A DNA stretch of 64,000 bases from an uncultured Lachnospiraceae bacterium. Its GTDB lineage: Bacteria > Bacillota > Clostridia > Lachnospirales > Lachnospiraceae. A model generated the notes under the pieces. That model was given only the letters and a program-made list of their open reading frames with translations, was not told the DNA's origin and ran no database searches. Shown piece by piece: positions 17,838 through 26,235 of the stretch. The translations under genes and the position numbers were made by a program. The DNA is taken from the NCBI GenBank assembly GCA_934294885.1, contig CAKRAK010000002.1, positions 1 to 64,000 on the forward strand, in the 5' to 3' direction. The first letter of the stretch is position 1. Every line of letters starts with the position of its first letter.

Positions 17838-18036
17838 GCGAAACGCTCAGTAATCTACATTGTTTTGTGTAAATTTAATAATATATATAAGCAGGCTCTT
17901 GCAGCACACCGGTACTTAACGAAGGCAGGTGTCAGCGCAGCCTGAGTTTAGTACCGCTGTGTGCGGATGAAGCGAGAGCGTGCCTGCGATATATATATTA
18001 AATTTACACAAACTATAGAGAGAAAAAGCGTTTCGC
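17838..18036 (+). repeat. Structured RNA-like repeat, copy 1 (leuC leader)
   Basis: This 199-bp element has an outer stem GCGAAACGCT (17838-17847) / AGCGTTTCGC (18027-18036) and a long A/T-rich arm pair ('TTGTGTAAATTTAAT' with its complement at 17999-18013). Inside is a 97-nt core (17891-17987) bounded by GCAGGC/GCCTGC. Inside the core, GCTCTTGC/GCGAGAGC, GCACAC/GTGTGC and CGGTACT/AGTACCG pair, then AAC/GTT, AGGC/GCCT and GTG-TCAG-CGC. The core is shared with copies at 21290-21386 and 35020-35116, always 97 nt, while the arms differ but remain complementary. It ends 40 bp before the leuC start, inside the predicted leader. Family unknown to me. Confidence 0.8.
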
Positions 18037-18076
18037 AAATATCTAACTTAAAATGAAGAGAAAAGGAGACAGTGTT

Positions 18077-19333
18077 ATGGGAATGACAATGACACAAAAG
18101 ATCTTGGCTGCTCATGCAGGACTTCCGTCTGTTGAGGCAGGACAATTAATTGAGGCAGATTTGGATTTAGTATTAGGTAATGATGTTACAACTCCGGTGG
18201 CAATTCACGAAATGGTGAAGTTCAAAAAGGATGAAGTCTTTGATAAGGATAAGATTGCCATGGTAATGGATCATTTTACCCCAAACAAGGATATTAAGAG
18301 TGCAGAGCATTGTAAATGTGTAAGAGAATATGCAAATGCACATGATATTACAAATTTCTTTGATGTTGGAGAGATGGGTATTGAGCATGCATTACTTCCG
18401 GAAAAAGGATTGATTGTTGCAGGAGAGACCTGTATCGGTGCAGATTCCCATACTTGTACATATGGTGCACTTGGTGCATTTTCAACCGGTGTCGGTTCTA
18501 CTGATATGGCAGCAGGTATGGCAACCGGTAAAGCATGGTTCAAGGTACCTTCCGCAATTCGCTTTGTGATTACGGGAAAGCCAAAAAAATGGGTAAGCGG
18601 TAAGGATGTCATTTTACATATTATCGGTATGATCGGTGTAGACGGAGCATTATATAAGTCTATGGAATTTACCGGTGACGGTATTGCAAACCTTTCCATG
18701 GATGATCGTTTTACCATTGCAAATATGGCGATTGAAGCCGGTGCAAAAAACGGTATTTTCCCTGTGGATGATTTAACAATCGCATATATGAAGGAACATT
18801 CTGTGAAGGAGTACACTGTATATGAGGCTGATGAGGATGCAGTATATGATGAGACATATACCATTGATTTAAGTACCTTAGAGCCAACGGTTGCATTCCC
18901 TCACTTACCGGAGAATGCCAGACCGATCAGTCAGGTTCCGGAGATTCAGATTGACCAGGTTGTAATCGGTTCCTGTACAAATGGACGAATCGAAGACCTT
19001 CGTATCGCTGCGGAAGTATTAAAGGGTAAAAAATGTGCCAAGGGTGTTCGTGTCATCGTAATTCCTGCAACACAGGCTATTTATTTACAGGCGATGGAAG
19101 AGGGATTATTAAAAATCTTCATTGAAGCCGGTGCAGTTGTATCCACACCTACCTGCGGTCCATGTCTTGGTGGACATATGGGTATTCTTGCAGCAGGAGA
19201 AAAAGCTGTTGCTACAACAAACAGAAACTTCGTAGGTCGTATGGGACACGTTGATTCGGAAATTTATCTTGCTTCTCCAGCAGTTGCAGCAGCATCTGCA
19301 ATTACCGGTAAGATTTCAGCTCCGGAGGAATAA
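18077..19333 (+). CDS. leuC: 3-isopropylmalate dehydratase large subunit
   Basis: This aconitase-family subunit (418 residues) isomerises 2- and 3-isopropylmalate in leucine synthesis, with LeuD. The [4Fe-4S] ligands are visible: one Cys in 'VIGSCTNGR' and two in 'TPTCGPCLGGHMG'. 'GADSHTCTYGALGAFSTGVGSTD' is the conserved substrate region. The length fits the short, archaeal/clostridial LeuC type rather than the about 465-residue proteobacterial form. I chose ATG 18077 over an in-frame ATG at 18053 because AAAAGGAGAC lies 7 bp before it and the protein then starts MGMTMTQKIL. It heads leuCDB and lies downstream of a LysR operator and a structured leader. Confidence 0.95.
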   Translation: MGMTMTQKILAAHAGLPSVEAGQLIEADLDLVLGNDVTTPVAIHEMVKFKKDEVFDKDKIAMVMDHFTPNKDIKSAEHCKCVREYANAHDITNFFDVGEMGIEHALLPEKGLIVAGETCIGADSHTCTYGALGAFSTGVGSTDMAAGMATGKAWFKVPSAIRFVITGKPKKWVSGKDVILHIIGMIGVDGALYKSMEFTGDGIANLSMDDRFTIANMAIEAGAKNGIFPVDDLTIAYMKEHSVKEYTVYEADEDAVYDETYTIDLSTLEPTVAFPHLPENARPISQVPEIQIDQVVIGSCTNGRIEDLRIAAEVLKGKKCAKGVRVIVIPATQAIYLQAMEEGLLKIFIEAGAVVSTPTCGPCLGGHMGILAAGEKAVATTNRNFVGRMGHVDSEIYLASPAVAAASAITGKISAPEE

Positions 19334-19402
19334 TAGATTTTGTTGTTGAATCGGATTTTAGAGAAATATAAATATTAGAACAGTATTTAGGAGGAAATAT
19401 AT

Positions 19403-19894
19403 ATGAAAGCACATGGTAGTGTACATAAATATGGAGATAACGTGGATACAGACGTAATCATTCCGGCAAGATATCTGAATTCATCAGATCCTGCAGAGCT
19501 TGCAAAAAACTGTATGGAAGATATTGACCCTGAGTTCGTAAACAGAGTAAAACCGGGAGATATCATGGTAGCAAATAAAAACTTTGGCTGCGGTTCTTCA
19601 AGAGAGCATGCCCCGATTGCGATTAAGGCAAGCGGTATCAGCTGTGTCATCGCAGAGACATTTGCAAGAATTTTCTATCGTAATGCCATTAATATCGGAC
19701 TTCCAATCATTGAGTGTGAAGCTGCCGCAAAGGAAATCGAAGCAAATGATGAAGTAGAAATTGATTTTGATACCGGTATGATCTATGACCTTACAAAGGG
19801 AACAGAGTATAAGGGTCAGGCATTTCCACCATTTATGCAGGAGATTATTACAAGTGGTGGTTTGATTAACCGTATCAATTCCCAAAGCAAATAA
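19403..19894 (+). CDS. leuD: 3-isopropylmalate dehydratase small subunit
   Basis: The 163-residue swivel-domain subunit partners LeuC. Typical motifs are 'VDTDVIIPARYLNSSDP' near residue 15 and 'NFGCGSSREHAPIAIKASG' near residue 60, where Ser/Arg of the GSSREH loop contact substrate. The length matches the short LeuD class that pairs with the 420-residue LeuC. The start is preceded by AGGAGGAAA. It lies 69 bp downstream of leuC and upstream of leuB in the same orientation. Confidence 0.95.
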   Translation: MKAHGSVHKYGDNVDTDVIIPARYLNSSDPAELAKNCMEDIDPEFVNRVKPGDIMVANKNFGCGSSREHAPIAIKASGISCVIAETFARIFYRNAINIGLPIIECEAAAKEIEANDEVEIDFDTGMIYDLTKGTEYKGQAFPPFMQEIITSGGLINRINSQSK

Positions 19895-19990
19895 GATACA
19901 GTACAGATAGAGAATGAACCTGCATTTTACTTTCTCATTTTATTGAAGGATAAAGAAAATGGGAATATAGCAGGTGGAAAAGAGGAAATT

Positions 19991-21076
19991 ATGGGCGAAT
20001 TTAATTTAGCAGTGATTAAAGGTGATGGAATCGGACCTGAGGTTGTAACTGAGGCAATGAAGGTTCTTGATAAAATTGGCAAAAAGTTTGGACACGCATT
20101 TAACTATGAGCAGTTATTAATGGGTGGTTGTTCCATTGATGCATGTGGAGTGCCTCTTACAGATGAAGCGGTCGCAGCCGCAAAGAAATCAGATGCGGTA
20201 TTGCTTGGTTCTATTGGAGGTAACACAAGCACCTCTCCATGGTATAAGCTTCCGCCGGAGAAGAGACCGGAAGCCGGACTTTTAAAGATTCGTAAGGAAT
20301 TAGGTTTGTTTGCAAACTTACGTCCTGCACTGTTATATCCGGAATTAAAGGGTGCTTGTCCATTAAAGGAGGAAATTGCCGATAAAGGCTTTGATATGAT
20401 GATCATGCGTGAGCTTACCGGTGGCCTTTACTTTGGTGAGCGTAAGACAGTAGAGGAAAACGGCAAGAAAAAAGCCATTGATACATTGACTTATTCAGAG
20501 GATGAGATTCGTCGTATTGCAATTCGTGGTTTTGATATTGCCATGAAGAGACGTAAGAAGGTAACTTCTGTTGATAAAGCAAATGTATTGGATTCTTCCA
20601 GACTTTGGAGAGCCATTGTAAATGAGGTTGCAAAGGACTATCCGGAAGTAGAGGTGGAGCATATGTTAGTAGATAACTGTGCAATGCAGCTTGTAAAGGA
20701 TCCGGCACAGTTTGATGTTATCTTAACGGAGAATATGTTTGGAGATATCTTATCAGATGAGGCATCTATGGTAACCGGTTCTATTGGTATGTTGGCATCT
20801 GCTTCCTTGAATGAGACAAAGTTTGGTATGTATGAGCCAAGTGGTGGTTCTGCTCCTGACATTGCAGGACAGAATAAAGCAAATCCAATCGCAACCATTC
20901 TTTCTGCTGCCATGTTACTTCGTTTTTCATTGGATCTGGATCAGGAAGCCGATGCAATCGAAGCAGCAGTAAAACAGGTATTGGTGGATGGATATAGAAC
21001 CTGTGATATCGTATCAGAGGGAACCCAGCTTGTAAGCTGTTCTCAGATGGGTGACTTGATCTGCGAGAGAATCTAG
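19991..21076 (+). CDS. leuB: 3-isopropylmalate dehydrogenase
   Basis: This 361-residue NAD-dependent enzyme oxidises and decarboxylates 3-isopropylmalate. Recognisable regions are 'VIKGDGIGPEVVTEAMKVL' at the N-terminus, 'LRPALLYPELKGACPLK', 'MRELTGGLYFGERK' and the metal/substrate loop 'VDNCAMQLVKDPAQFDVILTENMFGDILSDEASM'. ATG 19991 was chosen over an in-frame start at 19943 because GAGGAAATT lies directly upstream and the family N-terminus begins there. It is the third leucine gene; leuA is not in the window. Confidence 0.95.
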   Translation: MGEFNLAVIKGDGIGPEVVTEAMKVLDKIGKKFGHAFNYEQLLMGGCSIDACGVPLTDEAVAAAKKSDAVLLGSIGGNTSTSPWYKLPPEKRPEAGLLKIRKELGLFANLRPALLYPELKGACPLKEEIADKGFDMMIMRELTGGLYFGERKTVEENGKKKAIDTLTYSEDEIRRIAIRGFDIAMKRRKKVTSVDKANVLDSSRLWRAIVNEVAKDYPEVEVEHMLVDNCAMQLVKDPAQFDVILTENMFGDILSDEASMVTGSIGMLASASLNETKFGMYEPSGGSAPDIAGQNKANPIATILSAAMLLRFSLDLDQEADAIEAAVKQVLVDGYRTCDIVSEGTQLVSCSQMGDLICERI

Positions 21077-21179
21077 TATCATCACAAGAACTGTAGATTG
21101 AAAAAATTTGTTTTAAAAAATCTAAGTTGTATTAAAGTGATTATTAATGTAAAAATAAATTTTTAAAACCGAAAGGTAC

Positions 21180-21208
21180 TTGTAAAAATTTTAATATTTT
21201 TATATGAA
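21180..21208 (+). promoter_or_regulatory. Possible promoter upstream of ilvD
   Basis: -35 TTGTAA (21180-21185), 17-bp spacer, -10 TATGAA (21203-21208). It would start a transcript near 21215, just before structured repeat copy 2, giving a leader of about 265 nt. The match is moderate in A/T-rich DNA. Confidence 0.4.
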
Positions 21209-21236
21209 AACCCATACCTGTCACAGTACTTAAACT

Positions 21237-21435
21237 GCGAAACGCTCAGTAAACTAAATTGATTTGCATATCTTTAATATTATATATAAGCAGGCTCTTG
21301 CAGCACACCGGTACTTAACAAGGGAAAGCGTCAGCGCATCCCGAGTTTAGTACCGCTGTGTGCGAATGAAGCGCAAGCGTGCCTGCGATATATATATTAA
21401 AGATATGCAAATTACAAAGAAAAAAGGCGTTTCGC
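21237..21435 (+). repeat. Structured RNA-like repeat, copy 2 (ilvD leader)
   Basis: Like copy 1 this is exactly 199 bp from GCGAAACGC (21237-21245) to GCGTTTCGC (21427-21435). The 97-nt core is at 21290-21386. The arm pair is different in sequence from copy 1 (TTTGCATATCTTTAAT / ATTAAAGATATGCAAA) but again perfectly complementary. In the core the inner stem is GGGA/TCCC instead of AGGC/GCCT, and the tip is GCG-TCAG-CGC. It ends 45 bp before ilvD. The rest of the 404-bp gap holds A/T-rich DNA and the possible promoter. Confidence 0.8.
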
Positions 21436-21480
21436 TTTAAAAAACAAATATGAAAAACTATGTAAAAGGAGACGATAAAG

Positions 21481-23145
21481 ATGAAGAGTGATAATGTAAA
21501 GGTTGGTATGCAGCAGGCACCTCACCGTTCCTTATTTAATGCATTGGGAATGACCGAGGAAGAAATGAAAAAACCAATGGTTGGTATCGTATGTTCCTAT
21601 AATGAAATCGTACCGGGACATATGAATCTTGACAAAATTGCCCAGGCTGTTAAGCTTGGTGTTGCAGAAGCAGGAGGCGTTCCTGTTATGTTCCCTGCAA
21701 TTGCCGTATGTGATGGTATTGCTATGGGTCATATTGGTATGAAATATTCCCTTGTAACAAGAGATTTGATTGCGGATTCTACAGAATGTATGGCAATTGC
21801 ACATCAGTTTGATGCCCTTGTTATGATTCCAAACTGTGATAAGAACGTTCCCGGCTTATTGATGGCGGCAGCAAGAGTAAATGTTCCGACTGTATTTGTT
21901 TCTGGTGGTCCAATGCTTGCAGGTCATGTAAAGGGTCATAAGACTTCTTTATCATCTATGTTTGAAGCGGTTGGTTCTTATGCAGCCGGTACCATGAGTG
22001 AAGAAGACGTGAATGAATTTGAGTGTAAGGCATGTCCTACATGCGGATCTTGTTCCGGTATGTATACAGCCAATTCCATGAACTGTTTAACAGAGGCTCT
22101 TGGTATGGGACTTCCGGGAAATGGAACGATTCCTGCTGTATATTCAGAGCGTATTAAGTTAGCAAAGCATGCCGGTATGGCCGTTATGGAAATGTATCGT
22201 AAAAATATTCGTCCAAGAGATATTATTACAAAGGATGCAATTATGAACGCATTAACAGTCGATATGGCATTAGGCTGTTCTACAAACTCTATGCTTCATA
22301 TTCCTGCTATCGCACATGAGATTGGATTTGATTTTGATATTTCCCTTGCAAATGAAGTAAGTGCAAAAACTCCAAACCTCTGTCATTTGGCACCTGCCGG
22401 TCCTACCTATATGGAAGATCTGAATGAAGCCGGTGGTGTTTATGCAGTTATCAATCAGTTAAAGCAGGCAGGCTTAATCAATGAAGCTTGTATGACTGTA
22501 ACCGGTAAGACAATCGGTGAAGCAGTGGAAGGTCACAAGAATCTGAATCCGGAAGTAATCCGTCCATTGGATAACCCATATAGTACAACAGGTGGTCTGG
22601 CTGTTCTTAAGGGTAATCTTGCACCGGATGGTTCCGTTGTAAAACGTTCTGCTGTGGTTCCTGAAATGTTACAGCATGAAGGTCCTGCCCGTGTATTTGA
22701 TTGCGAGGAAGATGCAATCGCTGCAATTAAGGGTGGAAAGATTGTAGAAGGTGATGTTGTAGTAATTCGTTATGAAGGTCCTAAGGGTGGTCCTGGTATG
22801 AGAGAGATGTTAAATCCAACCTCGGCAATCGCAGGTATGGGACTTGGCTCATCTGTTGCATTGATTACAGATGGTCGTTTTTCAGGTGCCAGCCGTGGAG
22901 CATCTATCGGACATGTATCACCGGAAGCAGCAGTCGGCGGACCGATTGCATATGTAGAAGAAGGTGACCTTATTAAGATTGACATTGATGCATGTACCAT
23001 TGAATTATGTGTATCTGATGAAGAGCTTGAGAAACGTAAGGCGAACTGGACACCAAGAGAGCCTAAGGTAACAACAGGATATCTTGCAAGATATGCTAAG
23101 ATGGTAACATCCGGCAATCGTGGAGCTGTTTTGGAATTAAAATAA
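21481..23145 (+). CDS. ilvD: Dihydroxy-acid dehydratase
   Basis: The 554-residue Fe-S enzyme dehydrates dihydroxy-acids in valine and isoleucine synthesis. Cluster and active-site motifs are 'IPNCDKNVPGLLMAAARVNVPTVFVSGGP' (Cys about 119), 'ACPTCGSCSGMYTANSMNCL' (Cys about 185-200) and 'MGLGSSVALITDGRFSGASRGASIGHVSPEAA'. Length is normal for the family. AAAAGGAGACG precedes the ATG. It has its own leader containing structured repeat copy 2 and is followed by ilvB; ilvC and ilvE are absent from the window. Confidence 0.96.
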   Translation: MKSDNVKVGMQQAPHRSLFNALGMTEEEMKKPMVGIVCSYNEIVPGHMNLDKIAQAVKLGVAEAGGVPVMFPAIAVCDGIAMGHIGMKYSLVTRDLIADSTECMAIAHQFDALVMIPNCDKNVPGLLMAAARVNVPTVFVSGGPMLAGHVKGHKTSLSSMFEAVGSYAAGTMSEEDVNEFECKACPTCGSCSGMYTANSMNCLTEALGMGLPGNGTIPAVYSERIKLAKHAGMAVMEMYRKNIRPRDIITKDAIMNALTVDMALGCSTNSMLHIPAIAHEIGFDFDISLANEVSAKTPNLCHLAPAGPTYMEDLNEAGGVYAVINQLKQAGLINEACMTVTGKTIGEAVEGHKNLNPEVIRPLDNPYSTTGGLAVLKGNLAPDGSVVKRSAVVPEMLQHEGPARVFDCEEDAIAAIKGGKIVEGDVVVIRYEGPKGGPGMREMLNPTSAIAGMGLGSSVALITDGRFSGASRGASIGHVSPEAAVGGPIAYVEEGDLIKIDIDACTIELCVSDEELEKRKANWTPREPKVTTGYLARYAKMVTSGNRGAVLELK

Positions 23146-23161
23146 AATCATGATATATAAA

Positions 23162-23321
23162 TATCAGTCTTCCGGTATAAGAACTGTTTTGGGGTAAAAT
23201 TATCATTGTTTTAATAAATATCACGTTAATTTAATAAAGTATTACTTTACAAATCGGTAAAAACACTATAAACTTGTAGGGTATGCGGATTAATAGACAT
23301 GATATAACCTGAAGACTGATA
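23162..23321 (+). promoter_or_regulatory. Long-range inverted repeat in the ilvB leader
   Basis: TATCAGTCTTC at 23162-23172 is the exact complement of GAAGACTGATA at 23311-23321, an 11-bp pair enclosing about 138 nt of A/T-rich DNA. It ends 39 bp before the ilvB start. The enclosed sequence lacks the 97-nt core found before leuC and ilvD. It may be an unrelated leader structure; no T-box consensus was seen. Confidence 0.4.
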
Positions 23322-23360
23322 AAAATCAAAAGGTTAACAATGGATATAAGGAGAGAGAAG

Positions 23361-25043
23361 ATGAAACAATTAACAGGTTCGGAAATTGTAATTGAATGTC
23401 TGAAAGAACAAGGCGTTGATACGGTATTTGGTTATCCGGGTGGTACTATATTAAACGTATATGATGAGTTATATAAACACCAGAGTGAGATTACTCATGT
23501 ATTAACATCCCATGAACAGGGAGCTGCTCATGCTGCTGACGGTTATGCCAGAGCAACAGGAAAAGTTGGTGTGTGTATGGCTACATCAGGTCCCGGTGCA
23601 ACCAATCTTGTAACAGGAATCGCTACAGCTTATATGGATTCCGTTCCATTAGTAGCCATTACTGCAAATGTAGGCGTGTCATTGCTTGGTAAGGATTCCT
23701 TCCAGGAGGTTGATATTGCAGGTGTTGTAATGCCGATTACAAAGCATAGCTTTATTGTTAAGAATGTACATGAGCTTGCAGATACTATTCGTCGAGCATT
23801 TAAGATTGCAAAAAGTGGTCGTCCCGGCCCTGTTCTTGTAGATATTACAAAGGATGTTACTGCAAATCTTGCGGATTATGAATATAAGAAGCCGGAGAAG
23901 GTACTTCCATCCGTTGACACGATTAAGGATGAAGATGTGGATACTGTTGCAAAGATGATTGAAAAAGCAAAGAAACCATTTATCATGGTAGGCGGTGGTG
24001 TGGTTGCTGCCAATGCTTCGGAGGAGTTACGTCAGTTTGCAAAATTAGTGGATGCTCCTGTATGTGATACCCTCATGGGAAAAGGTGCATTTGACGGTAA
24101 TGACCCACATTACACCGGAATGGTTGGTATGCATGGAACAAAAACCTCCAACTTTGGTGTTACGGCTTCTGATTTGTTGATTGTAGTTGGCGGACGGTTT
24201 TCGGATCGTGTAATCGGTAATGCGAAGAAGTTTGCCAATGATGCAAAGATTGTTCAGGTTGATGTAGATGCTGCTGAGATTAACAAGAATATTGTAGTGG
24301 ATGCAAGTATTGTTGGTGATGCAAAGGAAGTATTAAAACGTTTAAATGCTGTTTTAAAACAAAAAAATAACAAAGAGTGGTTGGAGGAGATTGATGCCTT
24401 AAGAGTAAAGGATGAGAATCTTTACAGCAAAGATACATTAACCGGCCCAACTGCCATTAATAAAATATATGAGATTACAAAGGGTGAGGCAATTATTACA
24501 ACAGATGTAGGTCAGCATCAGATGTGGGCTGCACAGATGTATAAGTATAAAGAGCCTAGACAGCTGTTAACCTCCGGTGGTCTTGGAACCATGGGATATG
24601 GTGTAGGGGCAGCCATTGGAGCAAAGGTTGGACAGCGTGATAAAATAGTTGTCAATATTGCAGGAGACGGTTGTTTCCGTATGAATATGAATGAAATTAT
24701 GACGGCAACCAGATATAACATTCCGATCATTCAGGTTGTGATTAATAACCATGTGTTGGGAATGGTTCGTCAGTGGCAGACATTGTTCTATGACAAGCGT
24801 TATTCGAATACAATTTTAGATGACGGAGTTGATTTCGTAAAGATTTCAGAAGGTATGGGAGCTTTGGCATTCAGAGCAACAACAGTTGAAGAGTTCGAGG
24901 ATGCATTTAAGAAAGCAGTAGAATCCAACAGACCTTGTGTAATTGATGCGATTATTGGCGAGGATGACAAGGTATGGCCAATGGTTGCGGCAGGACAGCC
25001 GATTTCAACCTGCTTTTCACAGGAAGATTTAGATCAGAAGTAA
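23361..25043 (+). CDS. ilvB: Acetolactate synthase large subunit
   Basis: This 560-residue thiamine-diphosphate enzyme makes acetolactate or acetohydroxybutyrate. The N-terminal PYR domain has 'GYPGGTILNVYDEL' and the catalytic Glu in 'LTSHEQGAAHAADGYARATGKVGV'; the central domain carries FAD-type sequence ('LLGKDSFQEVDI'); the C-terminal PP domain has 'GDGCFRMNMNEIMTATRYNIPIIQVVINNH'. ATG 23361 was preferred over 23340 because AAGGAGAGAG lies just upstream. No ilvN regulatory subunit gene follows, so the regulatory subunit must be elsewhere or absent. Confidence 0.94.
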   Translation: MKQLTGSEIVIECLKEQGVDTVFGYPGGTILNVYDELYKHQSEITHVLTSHEQGAAHAADGYARATGKVGVCMATSGPGATNLVTGIATAYMDSVPLVAITANVGVSLLGKDSFQEVDIAGVVMPITKHSFIVKNVHELADTIRRAFKIAKSGRPGPVLVDITKDVTANLADYEYKKPEKVLPSVDTIKDEDVDTVAKMIEKAKKPFIMVGGGVVAANASEELRQFAKLVDAPVCDTLMGKGAFDGNDPHYTGMVGMHGTKTSNFGVTASDLLIVVGGRFSDRVIGNAKKFANDAKIVQVDVDAAEINKNIVVDASIVGDAKEVLKRLNAVLKQKNNKEWLEEIDALRVKDENLYSKDTLTGPTAINKIYEITKGEAIITTDVGQHQMWAAQMYKYKEPRQLLTSGGLGTMGYGVGAAIGAKVGQRDKIVVNIAGDGCFRMNMNEIMTATRYNIPIIQVVINNHVLGMVRQWQTLFYDKRYSNTILDDGVDFVKISEGMGALAFRATTVEEFEDAFKKAVESNRPCVIDAIIGEDDKVWPMVAAGQPISTCFSQEDLDQK

Positions 25044-25113
25044 GCATGGCTGATATATAAATGTGCGTAAATTTTATTTTATCTTATAAAGATGGATATA
25101 GGAGGATTAAAAA

Positions 25114-26199
25114 ATGGAGAGAGTATATAACTTTTCAGCAGGCCCATCAATGTTGCCTGAAACAGTATTAAAGGAAGCTGCAGAAGAAATGCTTAATTAC
25201 AAGGGAACAGGCATGAGTGTTATGGAAATGAGTCACCGTTCCAAAGCTTTTGATGACATCATCAAAGAAGCAGAAAAAGACTTAAGAGACTTAATGAACA
25301 TTCCTGATAATTACAAGGTATTATTTTTACAGGGTGGAGCATCTCAGCAGTTTGCTGCGATTCCGATGAACTTAATGAAGAATAAGGTTGCTGATTACAT
25401 TATTACAGGTCAGTGGGCTAAGAAGGCTTTTGAGGAAGCTAAGAAGTATGGTAAGGCAAATGCAGTTGCATCTTCTGCTGATAAGACTTTCTCATATATT
25501 CCGGATTGTTCGGATCTTCCGATTGATGAGGATGCAGATTATGTTTATATCTGTCATAACAATACCATTTACGGTACTACATATCATACCCTTCCAAATA
25601 CAAAGGGTAAGCTTTTGGTTGCTGATATGTCATCTGACATTTTATCACAGCCGGTTAATGTAGAAGATTACGGAATGATTTACTTTGGTGTTCAGAAGAA
25701 CGTTGGTCCTGCCGGTGTTGTAGTTGCAATTATCCGTGAAGATTTAATTACAGATGATGTATTGGAAGGCACTCCGACAATGTTAAAATATAAAACTCAG
25801 GCAGATGCGGATTCTTTATATAACACACCACCATGCTACGGCATTTATATCTGTGGCAAGGTATTCAAATGGGTAAAAGAAATGGGTGGATTAGAGGCGA
25901 TGAAGATCCACAATGAAAAGAAAGCAAAGATTCTTTATGATTTCTTGGATTCTTCTAAGTTATTCAAGGGAACTGTTGTGAAGGAAGACCGTTCTTTGAT
26001 GAATGTTCCGTTTGTAACAGGAGACGAAGAATTGGACGCTAAGTTTGTAAAGGAAGCTACCGCTGCCGGATTTGTAAATCTTAAGGGACACAGAACAGTA
26101 GGTGGTATGCGTGCATCCATTTACAACGCAATGCCAATTGAGGGTGTTGAAAAATTAGTTGAATTTATGAAAGAATTTGAAGCAAATAACAGCAAGTAA
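25114..26199 (+). CDS. serC: Phosphoserine aminotransferase
   Basis: The 361-residue PLP enzyme converts 3-phosphohydroxypyruvate to phosphoserine. Motifs include 'YNFSAGPSMLPETVLKEAAEEM' at the start, 'LFLQGGASQQFAAIPMNL', 'IYGTTYH', and the PLP lysine in 'YFGVQKNVGPAGVVVAI' (about 195-200). Length is normal. GGAGGATTAAAA precedes the ATG. It is 36 bp from serA, and the two give the first two steps of serine synthesis; serB is not here. Confidence 0.95.
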   Translation: MERVYNFSAGPSMLPETVLKEAAEEMLNYKGTGMSVMEMSHRSKAFDDIIKEAEKDLRDLMNIPDNYKVLFLQGGASQQFAAIPMNLMKNKVADYIITGQWAKKAFEEAKKYGKANAVASSADKTFSYIPDCSDLPIDEDADYVYICHNNTIYGTTYHTLPNTKGKLLVADMSSDILSQPVNVEDYGMIYFGVQKNVGPAGVVVAIIREDLITDDVLEGTPTMLKYKTQADADSLYNTPPCYGIYICGKVFKWVKEMGGLEAMKIHNEKKAKILYDFLDSSKLFKGTVVKEDRSLMNVPFVTGDEELDAKFVKEATAAGFVNLKGHRTVGGMRASIYNAMPIEGVEKLVEFMKEFEANNSK

Positions 26200-26235
26200 T
26201 CAAAATATTGATTCTCTAACAGAAAGGAAAGAAAA

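Noticed and set aside
17838..18036. T-box riboswitch reading of the leuC leader
   Set aside because: The core has a TAGTACCGCTG stretch loosely like the T-box AGGGTGGNACCGCG sequence, but it pairs within its own stem, no Stem I or terminator/antiterminator arrangement was found, and the same core occurs inside the spoIIIA operon.
18271..18864. A 197-codon open frame on the minus strand inside leuC
   Set aside because: It is a shadow of a well-conserved leuC reading frame, lacks a ribosome binding site and has no recognisable protein features.
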